From positions 1-64,000 of the forward strand of contig NZ_JAGETV010000013.1 in assembly GCF_017571465.1 (NCBI RefSeq): a stretch of DNA of 64,000 nt, read 5' to 3'. Below are positions 8,315-17,433 of this stretch, in pieces. Each line of letters begins with the position of its first letter. The stretch's first letter is position 1. Origin of the DNA: Thiomicrorhabdus marina. Its GTDB lineage: Bacteria > Pseudomonadota > Gammaproteobacteria > Thiomicrospirales > Thiomicrospiraceae. Below the pieces are notes generated by a model. It had not been told where the DNA came from. It saw only the letters and a list, made by a program, of their open reading frames with translations, and did not search any database. The translations under genes and the position numbers were made by a program.

Positions 8315-11023
8315 ATGATATTTCAAAAGCCGATAGAAAAAGTTTTTGCACAGGTTAAAAGTAGCAAAGATGGCCTGCATAATGGCGAAATTGAGCGTCG
8401 CTTGCGTGATTTTGGTCCGAACCAGATCGCTAAGACAGAGAAAAAAGATTACCGTATCGAATACCTCAAGGAGTACATCAGCTTCTTCCCGATTCTTTTG
8501 GAAGTTGCAGGTTTACTGGCCTTGGTAGCGCACTATTTTCAGCCGGACGAAGGCAATGATATTCTGGCCTATGCAGTGTTTGCGGCGGTGTTCGTCAATG
8601 CCACCTTTACCTTTTGGCAGAAGTTTAAAGCCGACAAGGCGATGGAAGCATTGCTTAAGTTGGTGCGCTCCGAAGCGACGGTTTTGCGCAATGGTGAAAC
8701 CGTTACCATTGATGCCACGCAGATTGTGCCCGGCGATGTCTTGATTCTCAATGAGGGCGATAAGGTCGCTGCCGATGCGATTTTGTTTGAATCGAATGAT
8801 TTATATTTGAATCTATCGGTACTGAATGGCGAATCGACACCTTCTCTGCGAAGCCTGAATGCCGGAGACGCAAAGCGTGAATTGGATGCCAAGAATATGG
8901 TTTTTGCCGGTGCCTCGATTACCAATGGTAATGGCTTGGCGGTAGTGGTGGCAACTGGTGAAGCGACCGAGTTCGGTAAGATTGCGCGAATGACCGCCGA
9001 GGTCGGAAAAACCGAAACGCCGATTGAAAAAGAGATCAAGCACATGACCAAAATCCTGACGATTTTGGCGTTAGCAGCGGGTGTTGTGTTCTTTTTATTG
9101 GGTTGGTTCTCTGACCGAGGTTTATTGATTTCGGCCATTTTTGCCTTGTCGCTGATTGTTGCCAATGTGCCGGAAGGTTTACTGCCCACGATTACTCTTT
9201 CGTTGTCGCTTGCTTCGCAACGCATGGCGCGTCGCCAAGCTTTGATTAAAAACCTCAATTCGGTAGAAACACTGGGTTCAGCGACAGTAATCTGTACCGA
9301 TAAAACCGGTACCTTAACCCAGAACGAGATGACGGTTAAATCAGTTTGGATGGCAAATGGTTGCGCCTGCTCGGTGGACGGTAACGGTTATTACGAAAAA
9401 GGCGAATGGCAATTTACCGGAGAGCCGGGACGTTCGCCGCATGAATCGAAAAAAAGTTCCTTTGAACCGCTACAGGAAATGCTGCAATTGGCGGCAATTA
9501 ATACCCATGCGCAGGTTGATTATCAGGCGAAAAACGCTTTTGGCGATCCGACAGAAATCGCTCTGGTAGTAGCTGCCGAGAAAGCAGAAGCTTCGTTAGA
9601 CGGTTGGGAAAAGCAGCAAGAGTACGCTTTCTCTTCAGAGCGTAAAATGATGTCGACTTTGGTCAAGCCGAAGGGGGAATACCAGCCTGTTTTGGCGGTT
9701 AAAGGGGCGCTTGAAGCGGTGTTACCGCTGTGTACGACCTGGCAAAGCGATGGTGAAGCCAAGTCTATGGATGCCGATAAAATCGCGCAGATTGAGCAGC
9801 AAAATCAGAAAATGGCACAACAAGCTTATCGTGTCTTAGCAATCGCAATGAAAAAAGGTGATGGCGAAAACGACTTGGTATTCCTTGGTCTGATGGGCTT
9901 AATGGACCCACCGCGAAATGGCGTTAAAGAAGCAGTTGCACAATGTTATTCAGCACAAATTCGAGTGATGATGATTACCGGAGATAATCCGATTACTGCG
10001 CAAGCAATCGGCAAGCAGATTGGCTTGAAAGTCGATGAAGTCTTGACCGGCCCTGACCTAGACCATATGAGCGATGATTTACTACGTAGTAAGCTCAAAG
10101 AAGAACATCTGTTGTTTGCGCGAATGGCGTCGGCGCAGAAGTTACGTATCGCGCAGTTGTTGCAAGATAATGGCGAAGTGGTGGCAATGACCGGCGACGG
10201 AGTTAACGATTCGCCGGCTCTGAAACAAGCGGATATCGGTATCGCTATGGGCTCGGGTACCGATGTTGCCAAAGAGTCCGGCGATATGATTTTGCTGGAT
10301 GATAACTTCCGCTCGATTGTTGCGGCAGTCGAAGAAGGGCGTACGGTGTATTTCAATATCAAGAAAATCACCACTTATATTCTTAGTTCTAATGTGCCGG
10401 AAATCGTGCCTTATGTGTTGTCTTTCTTCCTGAAAATACCGATGCCGTTATCGGTGATTCAAATCTTGTTGATTGACTTGGGGACTGACCAGTTGCCGGG
10501 CTTAGGATTAGGTTCTGAAAAACCGGAAAAACACATTATGCAACGCCCGCCGGTCGGTAAGAACGAGCGGATTCTTGATAAGGAAGTGTTTAAACGCGGC
10601 TATTTTATGAACGGTGTATTTGAAGGGGCGGCAGCGATGTTCGCTTTCCTTGGTTTCCTGTTCTTGACCGGTTGGGAATACGGTAATCTGGATATCTCCG
10701 ACGAGTATCATCGTCAAGCGATGACCATGACGCTATTGGGAGCGATTACCTGTCAGATGGCGAATGTCTTCACCTTACGTTCTTGGGAAGATTCGCTATG
10801 GAATATGCAGGGCGTGAATAAGATGATTTGGTTCGGTGTCGGCACCGAGGTGATTATCGTCTTGTTGATTTTATATGCGCCACCGGTACAGACTGTCTTT
10901 AATACCGCAACGGTACCACTGGAATATCTATGGCTACTGATTCCATTCCCGATTTTGCTGTTGCTGAATCACGAATGGTATAAAAAGCGTCAACGCGAAA
11001 AGCTTGGTTTGACAACAGCCTAA
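8315..11023 (+). CDS. P2-type cation-transporting ATPase (Na+/K+-ATPase-like, type IIC-related)
   Basis: The 902-aa protein has the full P-type layout: N-terminal cation ATPase domain, actuator domain with the TGE-type loop (NGEST), helix-4 motif NVPEGLLPTITLSLSLA, phosphorylation site Asp329 in DKTGTLT, nucleotide domain, hinge MTGDGVNDSPALKQAD near residue 627, and a C-terminal block of about six membrane helices. PEGLL with LVKNL-like IKNLNSVETLGSA resembles eukaryotic type IIC (Na+/K+, H+/K+) and their bacterial relatives more than heavy-metal pumps; there are no CPC or metal-binding domains. The ion is not fixed by sequence alone: Na+, K+, Ca2+ or H+ are possible. It is the second gene of a pair with a universal stress protein. 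Confidence 0.9.
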   Translation: MIFQKPIEKVFAQVKSSKDGLHNGEIERRLRDFGPNQIAKTEKKDYRIEYLKEYISFFPILLEVAGLLALVAHYFQPDEGNDILAYAVFAAVFVNATFTFWQKFKADKAMEALLKLVRSEATVLRNGETVTIDATQIVPGDVLILNEGDKVAADAILFESNDLYLNLSVLNGESTPSLRSLNAGDAKRELDAKNMVFAGASITNGNGLAVVVATGEATEFGKIARMTAEVGKTETPIEKEIKHMTKILTILALAAGVVFFLLGWFSDRGLLISAIFALSLIVANVPEGLLPTITLSLSLASQRMARRQALIKNLNSVETLGSATVICTDKTGTLTQNEMTVKSVWMANGCACSVDGNGYYEKGEWQFTGEPGRSPHESKKSSFEPLQEMLQLAAINTHAQVDYQAKNAFGDPTEIALVVAAEKAEASLDGWEKQQEYAFSSERKMMSTLVKPKGEYQPVLAVKGALEAVLPLCTTWQSDGEAKSMDADKIAQIEQQNQKMAQQAYRVLAIAMKKGDGENDLVFLGLMGLMDPPRNGVKEAVAQCYSAQIRVMMITGDNPITAQAIGKQIGLKVDEVLTGPDLDHMSDDLLRSKLKEEHLLFARMASAQKLRIAQLLQDNGEVVAMTGDGVNDSPALKQADIGIAMGSGTDVAKESGDMILLDDNFRSIVAAVEEGRTVYFNIKKITTYILSSNVPEIVPYVLSFFLKIPMPLSVIQILLIDLGTDQLPGLGLGSEKPEKHIMQRPPVGKNERILDKEVFKRGYFMNGVFEGAAAMFAFLGFLFLTGWEYGNLDISDEYHRQAMTMTLLGAITCQMANVFTLRSWEDSLWNMQGVNKMIWFGVGTEVIIVLLILYAPPVQTVFNTATVPLEYLWLLIPFPILLLLNHEWYKKRQREKLGLTTA

Positions 11024-11030
11024 AATAAGA

Positions 11031-11054
11031 AAGGCGCAGTTAAGCGCCTTTTTT
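11031..11054. terminator. Bidirectional terminator between ATPase gene and cus operon
   Basis: AAGGCGC (11031-11037) pairs with GCGCCTT (11044-11050); T-run on the + side and A-rich bases on the other side suit convergent genes. Confidence 0.8.
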
Positions 11055-11067
11055 ATGGCGTTCTGTT

Positions 11068-12381
11068 TTATGACAGTGGCATTCCCAAAGCCCAAAACAG
11101 TTTGCTTTTCAGTTGGCTAATTTGTGCTTCGATTTGCGGTAAGCTGCTTTGCACTTGGTACACCTTGCGTTGCGCCTCGAGTAATTCTAATGTATCGCTA
11201 TCGCCGCTGACCAAGGCGTGTTCAATGGTTTCAAGATAACATTGCGCGGTGTTCAATGCCTTGAGTTGTACAGCACGTTGTTGATAGAGATTACGGATTT
11301 GTTGCCAACTGTTTTCTGCCAGTGCAATGAGCTGATTTTCCTGATCGCGTTGTAGCGCTTGCAACTGGTGCATTTGGGCACGGGCTTGGGCACTTAACGC
11401 TTTGTCTTGACCCGCTAGATAAAGCGGTGCGTTGAGACGAATTCCAGCTTTGATGCCAGTCATATCGTCGTAGAAGTTACGGTTGGAATCGTTGTACACC
11501 AGCGCGCTAAACGCTTCGATGCGCGGTGCGGCGAAATGCTTTTGCTGAGCGATCTTCTTACGTGCAGTTTTGACTTGTTGTTGAATCGCTTCGACTTTGG
11601 GGTTATGCATCACCAACAACTGCCAAATGCTCTCTTCTCGAGTGCTGAAAGCCTTCTGTTCGAGAGGATTAACATAAGCCTCTAGCAAATCTTCCGGCAC
11701 AATCGGCTTCTCGTCGGCAATCGCTTTAGTATTGAATGAAGGCAATGCAATCTCCGGTCGGTCGATGATTCCAAGCTGTTCACGCAAAGCTGTCCGCAGG
11801 GTATCAAGCTTGCTTTGCGATTGCAGGCGTGTTCTCCGGTTTTGCTGTAGGCGACTTTCCACTTGTGCCATGTCCTCCAAGGCTTCGATGCCGAGTTGCA
11901 TGCGTTCTTCTACCTGAAACAGCAAGTCGATAAGAAAATCTCGTTCGCGTTGCAGATAGTCGAGTTGCGCCTGTTCCTGCCAATATTGATAGTAGGATTG
12001 AGCGGCCGCTAGACGAATTTGCTGCAAGCCGGCTTCCAACAGCAGAGACTGACTCTGCATATCGCTGATGGCAACCTCTTCACCGGCGCTGAGCATCGGG
12101 TCTGACAGCGGATAATTCAGCGCCAGTGTATTGGCAAAACGCGGATAGTTTTTATGTTCGGCGATGGTATAGCTGAGCTCACTTTGCAGTCTAACCTGCG
12201 GTTGCAGCTGCGCTTGCAGTTCCTGAATTTTCGCCAAGGATAGATTTTCCGCCGCGCGTAGATAATCGATTTGTGGATGATTGTGCTCGGCGATGATTAG
12301 TAGCTCTTTAAGCGCCGAGTCGGCTTTTGTCGGCAACGGCATTAAGCAGAACGTTGCCAAAATTATGGATGTCAGTTTCAT
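11068..12381 (-). CDS. TolC-family outer-membrane efflux protein (CusC-like)
   Basis: The protein (437 aa) has a signal peptide ending near residue 20 (LPTKA) and the two long helical repeats of outer-membrane efflux factors (LQAQLQPQVRLQSELSYT and a second copy after IWQLLVMHNPKVEAIQQQV), rich in Gln and Leu. It would form the trimeric channel of a tripartite metal pump. It is the last gene of the unit and its start overlaps the stop of the RND gene by 4 bp (ATGA), which implies translational coupling. The ribosome site AAGGAGC is clear. It has no N-terminal lipobox, unlike E. coli CusC. Confidence 0.85.
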   Translation of the reverse strand: MKLTSIILATFCLMPLPTKADSALKELLIIAEHNHPQIDYLRAAENLSLAKIQELQAQLQPQVRLQSELSYTIAEHKNYPRFANTLALNYPLSDPMLSAGEEVAISDMQSQSLLLEAGLQQIRLAAAQSYYQYWQEQAQLDYLQRERDFLIDLLFQVEERMQLGIEALEDMAQVESRLQQNRRTRLQSQSKLDTLRTALREQLGIIDRPEIALPSFNTKAIADEKPIVPEDLLEAYVNPLEQKAFSTREESIWQLLVMHNPKVEAIQQQVKTARKKIAQQKHFAAPRIEAFSALVYNDSNRNFYDDMTGIKAGIRLNAPLYLAGQDKALSAQARAQMHQLQALQRDQENQLIALAENSWQQIRNLYQQRAVQLKALNTAQCYLETIEHALVSGDSDTLELLEAQRKVYQVQSSLPQIEAQISQLKSKLFWALGMPLS

Positions 12382-15300
12382 GCGTGAGCTCCTTGATTAT
12401 CAGTCCGGTTTTCGGTTTGTAGCTTGCCGCGTTTTAGACGATTGAGCATTAACAGATAAGTCAGTATCGGTAATAGAATCATCGATACCAAAGGTGCGGA
12501 AATCATGCCGCCAATCATGGGTGCGGCAATACGTTGCATAACATCCGAGCCGGTGCCTTCGCCGAACATAATCGGTAGCAGGCCAATGACAATTACGCTG
12601 ACAGTCATCGCTTTCGGGCGCACGCGTTGCACTGCGCCTTGCAGAATCGCGGCGCGTAGTTCAACGGCATTATTGAGACGGTTTTCGTCAATCGCTTGGT
12701 TGATCGCTTGTTTTAAATACAGCAGCATGACTACGCCAAACTCGGCGGCGACGCCGGCGAGCGCAATCATCCCGACTGCCACGGCAACCGAATAATCGAA
12801 GTCCAGCCACCAGATAAACCACACCGAGCCGAGTAGAGCGAATGGCACTACCAGCATAATCATCAGTGCTTCAATGGCGTCTTTGAAAATCGCATACAGC
12901 AGGACAAAGATAATCAGCAGAGCAAGCGGCACAATCTGTTGTAGGCTTTGTTGTGCCTTGAGTAGGTATTCATATTGGCCGCTCCACGTCAGGCTGTAGC
13001 CGGTCGGTAGATCAAGATTGTCGGCAACGGCTTGTTTGGCGCGTTCGATATAGCCGACCAAGTCGGTGCCAGGTTGCAGGTCAACAAAGGTCCAGCCGTT
13101 AAGACGGGCATTTTCCGATTTAATCATCGGCGGGCCGAGTTTCACCACCACATCGGCAACCATACCGAGTTGCAGTTGTTGCCCGCTGGCAGTAACAATT
13201 GGTAAGGTCTGCAAGGCTTGCACGGAATCACGCCAGCTTTGCGGGTAACGCAAATTCATGCTGTAACGTTCACGGCCTTCCAAGGTGGTTTGCAATTTCT
13301 TACCGCCAACTGCGGTGGCAAGAATATCGGCCAGTTCCGCGGCTTGTAAACCATATAACGCCAGTTGTTTGCGGCGCGGCAGGATTTCAATATAACGGCC
13401 GCCTTCGGCACGATCGGAATAAGCCGAGAGGGTGCCATCGACTTTACTCAGCGTCGCTTCGAGTTGTTTACCGATGTTTTCGATTTCGTTGAGGCTATCG
13501 CCGGAAATTTTGACCCCAATCGGGGTTTTAATCCCAGTCGATAGCATATCGATACGGGTCTTAATCGGTTGCACCCAAGCATTGGTCACTCCGGGTAATT
13601 TAACGGTTTGATTGAGTTCTTCAATCAATTTTTCCAAGGTCATACCGTCGCGCCATTCGGATTTGTCTTTGAGTTGAATGGTGGTTTCAATCATCGTTAA
13701 GGGCGCCGGGTCGGTGGCGGTATCAGCACGACCGATTTTACCGAACACACTTTTCACTTCCGGAAACTGTTTAATTAAACGGTCGGTCTGTTGTAATAGT
13801 GCTTGCGCATTACCAATCGACAGCCCCGGCAGAGTGGTCGGCATATACAGTAAATCGCCTTCTTCTAGTTCCGGCATAAACTCGGAGCCGAGTTGTTGCC
13901 AAGGATAGATGATGGTAGCCAGTGATAGCGTCGCTAAGAGAATCACGCCTTTAGGCCAGTTCAATAAAAAGGTCATGACTGGGTTATAAATCGCAACCAA
14001 AAAACGGTTCAGCGGATTACTGGATTCTTTCGGCAATTTGCCGCGTACGAAATAACCGAGTAGCACCGGCACAAGAGTAATCGCTAAACCGGCGGCAACC
14101 GCCATGGACAGGGTTTTGGTCATTGCCAAAGGGCTGAATAAGCGGCCGGCCTGTTCTTGTAAAGCGAACACCGGCACAAAGCTCATGGCGATAATCAGCA
14201 AGGATAAGAACAGTGCGCCGCCTACTTCTTTGGAGGCTTTCAATACCAAAGCCCAGTGTTCAGTGACGCTCGGCAAGCGTTGTTGCTGTTTCTCAAAAAA
14301 TTCCATGTGTTTGTGGGTGTTTTCAATCATCACGATGGCGGCATCAACCATGGTACCGATGGCGATGGCTATTCCTGCTAAACTCATAATATTTGCGGTA
14401 ATGCCGAGCCATTCCATAATGATAAAGGCTCCGAGAATGCCGAGCGGTAGAGAGATAATCGCCACCAAGGCCGAGCGCAAGTGAAACAGAAACAGAATCG
14501 ATACCAGCGCGACCACAATCATCTCTTCAATTAGTTTATCGCTGAGATTGTCGATAGAGCGTTCAATCAGTGCCGAGCGGTCATAGGTTTCAATGAGCTC
14601 TACACCTTGCGGTAAGCCCCTCTGCAATTCGCTCAGTTTCGCTTTGACGTTATTAATGACGTCCAAAGCATTTTCTCCAGAGCGCATTACGACAATGCCG
14701 CCGACCACTTCGCCTTCACCATCCAGTTCAGCAATGCCGCGACGTGCTTCAGCTCCGAATTTAATCTTGGCGAGATCGCCGAGTAAAATCGGAATGCCGG
14801 TGCTGGAATTAAGGCCGATGGTCATCTGTTGCAGGTCTTCTAAGCCCGTCGCGTAACCTTTAAAAGCGACCATATATTCGGCTTCTCCTTGTTCGATAAC
14901 TGAAGCGCCGACTTCAGCTGAACTATTTTTAATTGCTTGCTGAATTTGCGTCAAAGTAATGCCATAAGCACGCAATTTATTCGGCTCGATTTCCACTTGA
15001 TACTGACGCAACATACCGCCGATAGAGGCGACCTCGGAAACGCCGGAAATCGATTGCAGCTCGTATTTTAAAAACCAATCCTGAATCGAACGTAATTGCG
15101 CCAAATCTTGCTGATTACTGCGGTCGACCAGTGCATATTGATAAATCCAGCCGACACCGGAAGCATCCGGCCCGAGATTCGGTTGTACGCCAGCCGGTAA
15201 GGTACTTTTCACCTGTGATAGATATTCCAGCACCCGCGAACGCGCCCAATACGGATCGGTGCCGTCCTCAAATAGGACATACACATAGGAATCGCCGAAG

Positions 15301-15563
15301 AAGGAATACCCGCGTACCGCTTTAGCTTGCGGTACCGACATCATCAAGCTGGAAATCGGGTAGGTGACTTGATCTTCCACTACTTGCGGAGTCTGTCCGG
15401 TGTAGTTGGTTTTGATAATCACTTGTACATCGGATAGGTCGGGAATGGCGTCCAGCGGGGTTTTATGTAGCGACTGCCAGCCCCAGACGGCAATGGCGAT
15501 GCTGACCAGTAATACCAAGATGCGGTTGCGCAGCGAATACTCGATAATTGAATTTAACATCAT
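12378..15563 (-). CDS. cusA: CusA-type copper/silver RND efflux pump
   Basis: A 1061-aa inner-membrane RND transporter of the heavy-metal efflux class with twelve membrane helices and two large periplasmic loops. It carries the three methionines that mark monovalent Cu/Ag transport in CusA: Met574 (DLLYMPTTLPG), Met624 (PLTMIETTIQL) and Met673 (RIDMLSTGIK), each one residue off the E. coli numbering 573/623/672. This is strong evidence against a Co/Zn/Cd (CzcA) role. It starts 6 bp after the adaptor gene with a GGAGG site and overlaps the outer-membrane gene by 4 bp. Length equals the family norm. It exports Cu(I)/Ag(I) from periplasm or cytosol using the proton gradient. Confidence 0.9.
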   Translation of the reverse strand: MMLNSIIEYSLRNRILVLLVSIAIAVWGWQSLHKTPLDAIPDLSDVQVIIKTNYTGQTPQVVEDQVTYPISSLMMSVPQAKAVRGYSFFGDSYVYVLFEDGTDPYWARSRVLEYLSQVKSTLPAGVQPNLGPDASGVGWIYQYALVDRSNQQDLAQLRSIQDWFLKYELQSISGVSEVASIGGMLRQYQVEIEPNKLRAYGITLTQIQQAIKNSSAEVGASVIEQGEAEYMVAFKGYATGLEDLQQMTIGLNSSTGIPILLGDLAKIKFGAEARRGIAELDGEGEVVGGIVVMRSGENALDVINNVKAKLSELQRGLPQGVELIETYDRSALIERSIDNLSDKLIEEMIVVALVSILFLFHLRSALVAIISLPLGILGAFIIMEWLGITANIMSLAGIAIAIGTMVDAAIVMIENTHKHMEFFEKQQQRLPSVTEHWALVLKASKEVGGALFLSLLIIAMSFVPVFALQEQAGRLFSPLAMTKTLSMAVAAGLAITLVPVLLGYFVRGKLPKESSNPLNRFLVAIYNPVMTFLLNWPKGVILLATLSLATIIYPWQQLGSEFMPELEEGDLLYMPTTLPGLSIGNAQALLQQTDRLIKQFPEVKSVFGKIGRADTATDPAPLTMIETTIQLKDKSEWRDGMTLEKLIEELNQTVKLPGVTNAWVQPIKTRIDMLSTGIKTPIGVKISGDSLNEIENIGKQLEATLSKVDGTLSAYSDRAEGGRYIEILPRRKQLALYGLQAAELADILATAVGGKKLQTTLEGRERYSMNLRYPQSWRDSVQALQTLPIVTASGQQLQLGMVADVVVKLGPPMIKSENARLNGWTFVDLQPGTDLVGYIERAKQAVADNLDLPTGYSLTWSGQYEYLLKAQQSLQQIVPLALLIIFVLLYAIFKDAIEALMIMLVVPFALLGSVWFIWWLDFDYSVAVAVGMIALAGVAAEFGVVMLLYLKQAINQAIDENRLNNAVELRAAILQGAVQRVRPKAMTVSVIVIGLLPIMFGEGTGSDVMQRIAAPMIGGMISAPLVSMILLPILTYLLMLNRLKRGKLQTENRTDNQGAHA

Positions 15564-15569
15564 CGCCTC

Positions 15570-16817
15570 CTATTCGCCGCTAATCAAACGACGTAAGTTA
15601 GCTTGAATTTGGCTTTCCGAGTCAATTAAGAATTGCCCAGAGGTAACGATTTCCTGATCGACAGCAAGGCCGGAAACCACTTCGACCACACCGCGTGATT
15701 GCGTGCCGGTAATCACTTCAACGACCTCGAATTTGCCATTGCCGAGACGTTTTACCACGCGTTTTTGCTGACCGTCATCGATTACCGCTTCCAGAGGAAT
15801 TGCGAGCACGCCATGTTTCGGCCCGCCGAAGATTTCCACGTCCACCAGCATATTCGGTTTTAGGTTGCCGTTTTGATTAAGCAGTGGAATACGCACCGTA
15901 GTCGCTTGAGTTTTGCTATCGGCCACCGGATAGATATAGCTGATTTCGCCTTCCCAGCGCTGATCGGGAAGTGCACTAGAGGTGATATTGGCAGTGAGGT
16001 TTTCTGTCAGCCATGCTTGTTGTAACGGTAAAACTTGCGCCTCAATCCAGATCGAACTTAAATCCTGAAGACTCATTAGTTCGGTTTGCGGTTGCACATA
16101 CATGCCGTTTTGTACTATCAGATTAGCGACTATGCCGTCTTGTGCGGCATAGACCGGAATTTCATCAAATACACGGCCGCGTTTTTGCAAAGACTTGATG
16201 GTGCCGCCGCTAATGCCGAGAAACTTTAAACGTGATTCAAGCGCATCAAGAATTGCTTGATTGCCGTTGCGCATCTTCGACTTTTTATAGGCTAGCAGGT
16301 AATCTTGTTGGGCGGCGACGATTTCTGGTGAATAGATTTTATATAGCAGTTGGCCGCGTTTAACCGCTTCGCCGTTATTGCGTACGCTGAGATTGCTAAT
16401 CCAGCCTTCCGCACGGGGGTGGATGTGGATCACTTTGGATTCGTCAGCGACCACCTTGCCAAAGGTTGGAATGTATTTCCAAATGGTGGTTTCTTGCACG
16501 CGTGTGGTACGAATGGCAAAACCTTGGCGTAAGTCACTCGGCATGCTTTGACTGCTGGCAATCTGCAATTGATTGCTTTGCTGTTCGAAAGCTTGGCGAA
16601 CTAAATCCATTCCGCAAATCGGACAAGCGCCTTCATGCTCTCGAATAATCTGCGGATGCATCGGGCAGACATATTTGTAGAGTGTACCGGCATTGTCGGC
16701 CGGAGCCATCTGCTGTATTTCGGTATCGTGATTGGTGTGCCCATCAGCACCGTTTGCGGCTTGAAAATTGAAAACGGTTAGCGCCCAAACCCATGGCGCA
16801 AGATGTCGCTTAGACAT
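15570..16817 (-). CDS. cusB: CusB-type periplasmic adaptor with N-terminal heavy-metal-binding domain
   Basis: The 415-aa protein has a signal peptide (cleavage near residue 20-23), then a short metal-binding domain with Cys51-Pro-Met-His and Cys65-Pro-Ile-Cys68-Gly-Met (YVCPMHP and CPICGMDL). A membrane-fusion adaptor follows: lipoyl-like hairpin (GWISNLSVRNNGEAVKRGQLLYK), helical hairpin, and beta-barrel ending in SGQFLIDSESQ. The HMBD is common in Cus-type adaptors and probably hands Cu(I) to CusA. It is upstream of cusA in the same operon, with an AAAAGGAA ribosome site. A small Met/His/Cys-rich exported protein gene lies 77 bp upstream on the same strand. Confidence 0.88.
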   Translation of the reverse strand: MSKRHLAPWVWALTVFNFQAANGADGHTNHDTEIQQMAPADNAGTLYKYVCPMHPQIIREHEGACPICGMDLVRQAFEQQSNQLQIASSQSMPSDLRQGFAIRTTRVQETTIWKYIPTFGKVVADESKVIHIHPRAEGWISNLSVRNNGEAVKRGQLLYKIYSPEIVAAQQDYLLAYKKSKMRNGNQAILDALESRLKFLGISGGTIKSLQKRGRVFDEIPVYAAQDGIVANLIVQNGMYVQPQTELMSLQDLSSIWIEAQVLPLQQAWLTENLTANITSSALPDQRWEGEISYIYPVADSKTQATTVRIPLLNQNGNLKPNMLVDVEIFGGPKHGVLAIPLEAVIDDGQQKRVVKRLGNGKFEVVEVITGTQSRGVVEVVSGLAVDQEIVTSGQFLIDSESQIQANLRRLISGE

Positions 16818-16894
16818 AATAAATTCCTTTTAACGCATAGAGATAACGTCGCTAAACTCGGCATTGAGCCGTGGCATTAGCGGTTAGTAAAAAT

Positions 16895-17326
16895 TTAAGC
16901 GTTAAAAGCTCTTGGAGGGCGTTCTAGGTTTTGGCTTGGTGCTGAAATCAATACCGGTTGATAGGCATTAACGGGATATTGCGCGTTGTTGTATAAAACA
17001 AGTGGCGCAAGGGTTGGTAAATTCAGGGTCTGTAGATGTAAGTGTTTGACGCAGTCGCACTGCTCGCCGCAATCATCGCAGGGAGTTAAATCATAACTGG
17101 CGGCTAAATGGTGGTGATGTGCAGATAGAGATTGATGGTTGGCATTTTGTGCCATCATCGATGGGCAGTGTTCGCCCATCATTTGCGGTGCTTCGGCTTG
17201 CATCGCCATGTGTTGTTCGTGCTGAGATGATGGCGTCCACAAAGCTGCCTCTGCCAAAATTGGCCTAAGCATAATGCTGATGGCAAGCACCATCAGAAGC
17301 AGCATTGAGGTTGTGGATTGACGCAT
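16895..17326 (-). CDS. Exported Met/His/Cys-rich protein at head of cus operon, putative copper-binding
   Basis: A 143-aa protein with a hydrophobic signal (MLLLMVLAISIMLRP) cleaved around residue 27. The mature part carries a Met/His-rich stretch (HEQHMAMQ, PQMMGEH, MMAQN), a run of four histidines, and a cysteine cluster TPCDDCGEQCDC, all plausible soft-metal ligands. I know small proteins of this look (CopL/DUF2946-like) near copper-resistance genes, but cannot assign a family with confidence. Position directly before cusBAC on the same strand suggests a periplasmic copper sponge or chaperone made first in the response. A near-palindrome sits just upstream at 17357-17378. Confidence 0.65.
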   Translation of the reverse strand: MRQSTTSMLLLMVLAISIMLRPILAEAALWTPSSQHEQHMAMQAEAPQMMGEHCPSMMAQNANHQSLSAHHHHLAASYDLTPCDDCGEQCDCVKHLHLQTLNLPTLAPLVLYNNAQYPVNAYQPVLISAPSQNLERPPRAFNA

Positions 17327-17356
17327 TCTTTTAGCCTGAAGTCGGTTACTTGATTT

Positions 17357-17387
17357 AACCGTTGATTCCGTAATGGTTTCGAGTATA
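17357..17387 (-). promoter_or_regulatory. Putative promoter/operator of the cus unit
   Basis: On the minus strand TATACT (17382-17387) is a good -10 box with an upstream TAGGC; no strong -35 is seen at usual spacing, which fits an activated promoter. Just downstream, AACCATT and AACGGTT form 7-base arms (one G/A mismatch) around 8 bases (17357-17378), a possible regulator site. It does not match the CusR or CueR consensus. Confidence 0.35.
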
Positions 17388-17433
17388 GCCTAAAAATTTA
17401 AATCGGCGCAATCCTTAAAGTTTGACGGAAGTC

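Noticed and set aside
8569-9258. 229-codon minus-strand open frame across the ATPase gene
   Set aside because: It lies fully within a strongly conserved P-type ATPase on the other strand, lacks a ribosome site and has low-complexity Ser/Ala content.
14104-14484. 126-codon + strand open frame within cusA
   Set aside because: Antisense shadow of an essential RND helix region; no start signals or family features.
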